From assembly GCF_014490665.1 (NCBI RefSeq), contig NZ_CP061038.1, positions 1,426,001 to 1,490,000 of the forward strand: 64,000 nucleotides of DNA. Reading direction: 5' to 3'. The notes under the pieces were generated by a model. It searched no databases. It was given only the letters and a program-made list of their open reading frames with translations, and was not told where the DNA came from. Below, piece after piece: positions 60,513 through 64,000 of the stretch. The translations under genes were made by a program, and so were the position numbers. This stretch comes from Sphingomonas alpina (lineage in GTDB: Bacteria > Pseudomonadota > Alphaproteobacteria > Sphingomonadales > Sphingomonadaceae). How positions within the stretch are numbered: the first letter of the stretch is position 1; each line of letters begins with the position of its first letter.

Positions 60513-63500
60513 ATGATCAGCAAGACTTTGCATCACCGGAGAATGCTGCTGGCGGCGGCATCGGTTCTGGTTCTGGGATTGGCGGGTTCGCCTGCATTCG
60601 CGCAGTCCGAACAGGCGGTTGGAGAGGGCACAGGTCAGGCGGTTGAAGAGGGTGCCGGCGACGACATCGTCGTAACCGGCTTTCGCGCATCGCTAGAGAA
60701 CGCGTTGAACGCCAAGCGTGATTCCAACTTGATCATCGAGTCGGTAACGGCCGAAGATATCGGGAAATTTCCTGACCAGAATGTCGCCGAATCGCTGCAG
60801 CGTCTTCCCGGAATTCAGATCGATCGCGAAAATGGACAGGGATCAAAGGTCCGTATTCGCGGTCTCGAACAGAATGTGACGTTGCTCAACGGCGAGCTTT
60901 TTGTCAGCGGACTCGAAGTCTACAAGGTCGGCGAGGGCAATTATAACCGCAACGACAGCCTTGAGGGCGTTCCGTCGGAACTGATCGGAGGGATCGAGGT
61001 CTTTAAATCGCCCAATGCCTCGCTCCTCGAAGGCGGCCTGGGCGGCATCGTCAATCTGAAGACGCGCAACCCGCTCGATCTCAAGAAGGGCCTGACCGTC
61101 GGCGGCAATTTGAAGATGAGCAATGGCAGCGAAATCAGGGGGTGGAAACCTGCCGGCGCAGCCGTACTGGGTTATAATTTCAACGATCGTTTCGGAATCA
61201 TCGCTTCGTTCAGCTACGAAAAGACCAATAATCACGTCAATGTCCTGGGCGGCGACAATCGCGGCAACTGGGCCTTTGCCGGTGGACGCCGCGACACAGC
61301 GACCGTCCCGACCAATTATTATGCGCCCGAATATCGCTATATTACCGACCGCGACCAGTATCGCCGGCGCTGGGGCGCATCGCTGGGAGTCAATTTCAGA
61401 CCCACCGATGAACTCGAAGTCAGCGCGCAATATTTTCGGTCGGATCTGAAGATCGATACGCGCGAAGCGTCGGTCAAATTTCCGTTCGGCCAGGGTGAAT
61501 CACAAGGCCTGATCGGTAATTATAATATCAACCCCAACGGGGTTCTGCTCGAAGGGACTGTCCGCGCGCAATCAGCCGAAGCCATCTCGTTCGTGGATGT
61601 CTCGAATATCAAATCGGACAATCTCCAGTTTAAAGTCGACTGGGACAATGACACCAATTTCCGCGCGTCGATCATGGCCGATTATTCAGCCTCCAAGATG
61701 AATCGCGAAGTGGCGAATAACGACGTGCGCTACACCGCTTACGGCGTCCGCGGCCCGGGCACTTCAGGACCGCAGCCGGGGTTCATACCAAACGCTGCGG
61801 CGCCGGCGACGTTTGATTTCACCTACCGGAACGGCGATTTCCCCAGCTTCGGCATCGGCGCGGGCAGCCCACAGGATCTGTTCAACAATCCGGCCTATGG
61901 CTTCTTCAAATCGCATTGGGCCTTTGGCGACCGGTCCGATATCAAGGGGCATTCGATCCGTGCGGACTTCGCCTATGACGCCGATAACGGCAATACGAAC
62001 ACCATCACGTTGAGTGCAGGCTTTCGATACGGGCAACGCACGGTGGACTTCACTTCGGGCCGCTATCTCGCCGACTATCGCGGTAAGGGCGAACTCGATG
62101 CGACCGCAATCCCCGCTGCCAACCGGGTGCCCGGTTTCTCATACAACTGGACGCCCTATGGCTATTTTCAGGATGGGGCGATTGGTTTTAAAATCTGCGA
62201 CCTGCCCGAAGCAAACAAGCCCGCGGCCTTTGCGGGATGCACTCGCTTCGGCAATTCGCCAGCATTGATCACGCCCTACGACACCCTTTTCAGTAATCCC
62301 AAGCGGGTCGAGGCGATCAAGAATTTTGCAGGGGGTGGCCATATCCCGGGCGATACGGTGCTGGTGGCCAACCGGTCGCAGATGACCAATGCCCTGCAAT
62401 GGATCCAGTCACTCTATCCCGATACGCCGTTCACTTTCTTTAGCGATCCGCTGCAGACCTATCGGGTCAAGGAAGAAACCAAGTCGGGCTATATCATGGC
62501 GGACATGGGTGGGGCCGACGATCCCTACCATGTCAATGTCGGGCTCCGTCTCGTAAACACCAATTTGACCATCGACCAGAACCAGCCCGCCAACGCCGAT
62601 CCCAGCTATTGGGGAACGGACAGCTGGAATGGCGTGCTGCGTGATTTTACGACGGCCACGGTGGTTCGCCGCTACACGGACTTCCTGCCCAGCGTGAACG
62701 CGGTGTTCGATGTGCGCGATGGTGACAAGATTCGCTTTTCGGCGGCACGCGTGGTTGCCCGCCAACCGCTCGTATCGCTCGGGCAGGGGTTCGCTACCCA
62801 ATTTACGCGCGACCCAGTCGATAACCTGTTCAAATTCACCAACGGCAGCCGCGGAAACGCCGATCTAGATCCGTTCCGCGCGTATCAATTCGACCTCGGC
62901 TTCGAACATTATTTCGGAAGCCAGGGTCTATTGTCCGCTGGCCTGTTCTGGAAGGAAGTCGACAGCTTCATCGTCAACGAAACGGTCGCTGTGTTTGTGA
63001 ACGACCAGGCCGGGGGCAGGTTGGGGCCGGTTTCGCAGCCCGCAAACGGATCGGGCGGTCGGGTCAAAGGTTTCGAACTCGCGGCGCAATATGGTTTTGA
63101 TTTCGGCTTTGGCTTTACCGCGAACTATACCTTCTCGGACACGAGCACCAATTTCAGCACCGACTTCGATGACAAATTGCCTTTGCCCGGCGTGTCGAAG
63201 CATTCGGCTAACGGTCAGCTCTATTTCGAGAAATATGGGTTTGCCGCGCGCGCTTCGTACAGCTGGCGTTCCAAGCAATATCTGGGGAATTTCGGATTTT
63301 CCGACGGAGCAATAACGCGGAACCTCGGTATTTTTCAGAAATCCTATGGTCAACTCGACGGGCAGATCAGCTATAAGCTCACCAAGAATTTCGAGATATT
63401 TGCAGAGGCCATCAATATCACGAAAGCCGACACCCGCGTTTATCTGCAATTTCCTGAACTGCCCTTCCGCTACGAGTCAGGCTCGAGGCGCGTCTACGGC

Positions 63501-63521
63501 GGGGTGAAATTCAACTTCTGA
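60513..63521 (+). CDS. Large TonB-dependent receptor (glycan/oligosaccharide type)
   Basis: 1002 residues from the ATG at 60513, 6 bases after GGAGG (ATG 60507 also in frame). The signal peptide (MLLAAASVLVLGLAGSPAFA-Q) leads to the TonB box DIVVTGFRASL and a plug with SVTAEDIGKFPDQNVAESLQ, the hallmark of the proteobacterial carbohydrate receptors near 1000 residues. The barrel ends RVYGGVKFNF. With the divergent GH3 enzyme and the LacI regulator downstream it forms a small carbohydrate-utilisation unit, likely for beta-glucosides or glucan oligomers. No SusD partner, as expected outside Bacteroidetes. Confidence 0.95.
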   Translation: MISKTLHHRRMLLAAASVLVLGLAGSPAFAQSEQAVGEGTGQAVEEGAGDDIVVTGFRASLENALNAKRDSNLIIESVTAEDIGKFPDQNVAESLQRLPGIQIDRENGQGSKVRIRGLEQNVTLLNGELFVSGLEVYKVGEGNYNRNDSLEGVPSELIGGIEVFKSPNASLLEGGLGGIVNLKTRNPLDLKKGLTVGGNLKMSNGSEIRGWKPAGAAVLGYNFNDRFGIIASFSYEKTNNHVNVLGGDNRGNWAFAGGRRDTATVPTNYYAPEYRYITDRDQYRRRWGASLGVNFRPTDELEVSAQYFRSDLKIDTREASVKFPFGQGESQGLIGNYNINPNGVLLEGTVRAQSAEAISFVDVSNIKSDNLQFKVDWDNDTNFRASIMADYSASKMNREVANNDVRYTAYGVRGPGTSGPQPGFIPNAAAPATFDFTYRNGDFPSFGIGAGSPQDLFNNPAYGFFKSHWAFGDRSDIKGHSIRADFAYDADNGNTNTITLSAGFRYGQRTVDFTSGRYLADYRGKGELDATAIPAANRVPGFSYNWTPYGYFQDGAIGFKICDLPEANKPAAFAGCTRFGNSPALITPYDTLFSNPKRVEAIKNFAGGGHIPGDTVLVANRSQMTNALQWIQSLYPDTPFTFFSDPLQTYRVKEETKSGYIMADMGGADDPYHVNVGLRLVNTNLTIDQNQPANADPSYWGTDSWNGVLRDFTTATVVRRYTDFLPSVNAVFDVRDGDKIRFSAARVVARQPLVSLGQGFATQFTRDPVDNLFKFTNGSRGNADLDPFRAYQFDLGFEHYFGSQGLLSAGLFWKEVDSFIVNETVAVFVNDQAGGRLGPVSQPANGSGGRVKGFELAAQYGFDFGFGFTANYTFSDTSTNFSTDFDDKLPLPGVSKHSANGQLYFEKYGFAARASYSWRSKQYLGNFGFSDGAITRNLGIFQKSYGQLDGQISYKLTKNFEIFAEAINITKADTRVYLQFPELPFRYESGSRRVYGGVKFNF

Positions 63522-63544
63522 CCTTGGAGTTTTCCTCGGATAAG

Positions 63545-63574
63545 GCAGCGACCCTTCTTTCGAAGGGTCGCTGC
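63545..63574. terminator. Rho-independent-like hairpin after the TonB receptor gene
   Basis: GCAGCGACCCTTC (63545-63557), loop TTTC, GAAGGGTCGCTGC (63562-63574), a perfect 13-bp stem followed by TCTTGC. It lies between convergent genes and may serve both. Confidence 0.8.
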
Positions 63575-63613
63575 TCTTGCAGGCCAGGCCAAATGCGCGA
63601 GAAGAGATACCGC

Positions 63614-64000
63614 TTAGGCTGGCGGTGGCGCAGCTGTCAGCCGCTCGACGAGGTGGTGTGCATGAATGATCATACCACCCGGATCTTCACCCGCCAGGTC
63701 GCGCAGCAACATATCGGCGGCCGTCTTGGCCATTTCTACGACCGGTTGCCGGATCGTCGTCAGGCGCGGCCACACCATGCGGGCGATTTCGGAATCGTCG
63801 AAGCCGACGACGGTCAGGTCGCCGGGAATATCAAATCCGAGCTCACGCGCTACCGACATGGCGCCGACCGCCATATCGTCATTCTGCGCCAATATTGCCG
63901 TCGGTCTCAGCTTGCGCGACAAAAGGCGCTTGGTCGCCTCATACCCCGATTCAAAGCTGAAATCGCCGGTTTCGACCAACTCGGGAAGTCGCGGCAGGCC
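63614..64000 (-). CDS. LacI-family transcriptional regulator (C-terminal part)
   Basis: About 128 C-terminal residues; the 5' end lies beyond the window. The periplasmic-binding-like effector domain of LacI/GalR proteins is clear: FESGYEATKRLLSRKLRPTA, then AILAQNDDMAVGAMSVAREL, DLTVVGFDDSEIARMVWPRL and TTIRQPVVEMAKTAADMLL. It converges with the TonB receptor gene and probably controls the GH3/receptor pair through the 14-mers at 60310-60385; that link is by context only. Confidence 0.93.
   Translation of the reverse strand, partial: GLPRLPELVETGDFSFESGYEATKRLLSRKLRPTAILAQNDDMAVGAMSVARELGFDIPGDLTVVGFDDSEIARMVWPRLTTIRQPVVEMAKTAADMLLRDLAGEDPGGMIIHAHHLVERLTAAPPPA

Overview
The window looks like a chromosome segment of a Sphingomonas-like alphaproteobacterium. 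It is GC-rich, codon third positions are strongly G/C, five TonB-dependent receptor genes and one decayed one lie within 64 kb, and carotenoid oxygenase, MipA/OmpV and FecR families typical of Sphingomonadaceae are present. I saw no rRNA, tRNA, CRISPR array, transposase or integrase. All assignments come from reading motifs in the sequence; no database search was run.

Layout. 1-5917: the end of a glycine-rich protein, a phospholipase C/phosphoesterase, a membrane diguanylate cyclase, and a bacterial lipoxygenase with a complete iron site. 5918-12096: an island that breaks a cation-efflux gene. It carries a HEPN protein, a proteasome-like Ntn hydrolase, a TIR protein and a HTH/GIY-YIG nuclease. 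Related intergenic repeats lie on both sides, with an array of GGCTGTT repeats at the right edge. This is the best candidate for an undescribed (probably defence) system. 12097-29573: a carbohydrate-utilisation locus with two divergent arms. The left arm (minus strand) holds a CitE-like lyase, a propeller-symporter fusion, a LysR regulator, a TIM-barrel/FGE fusion and a TonB receptor. The right arm (plus strand) holds a TonB receptor, a ribokinase-family kinase, a second TIM-barrel/FGE fusion, a GH127 arabinofuranosidase and a CaiB-type CoA-transferase.

29583-40264: a frameshifted hydrolase with a divergent TetR regulator, an ECF sigma/FecR/STN-receptor signalling set, a MipA/OmpV protein, an L,D-transpeptidase, a small lipoprotein, two gene remnants (DUF2891 and a flavoprotein), and a tandem HxlR regulator. 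40362-57144: a large catabolic locus. One minus-strand operon runs carotenoid oxygenase, DapB-like reductase, thiolase, nitronate monooxygenase. A frameshifted TonB receptor follows, then a plus-strand run of ten genes with two acyl-CoA ligases, an SCP-x thiolase, an SDR, a DUF1295 reductase-like membrane protein, an MFS transporter and four NTF2-fold (epoxide hydrolase/SnoaL-like) proteins. Four copies of one 20-bp motif sit upstream of the transcription units here, all in the same orientation relative to the gene, which marks the locus as one regulon. The likely substrate is a hydrophobic isoprenoid, apocarotenoid or aryl-propanoid compound; this is inference.

57203-64000: an HU gene, a secreted GH3 beta-glucosidase divergent from a large TonB receptor with a repeated 14-bp operator-like sequence between them, and the start-truncated view of a LacI regulator that probably controls the pair.
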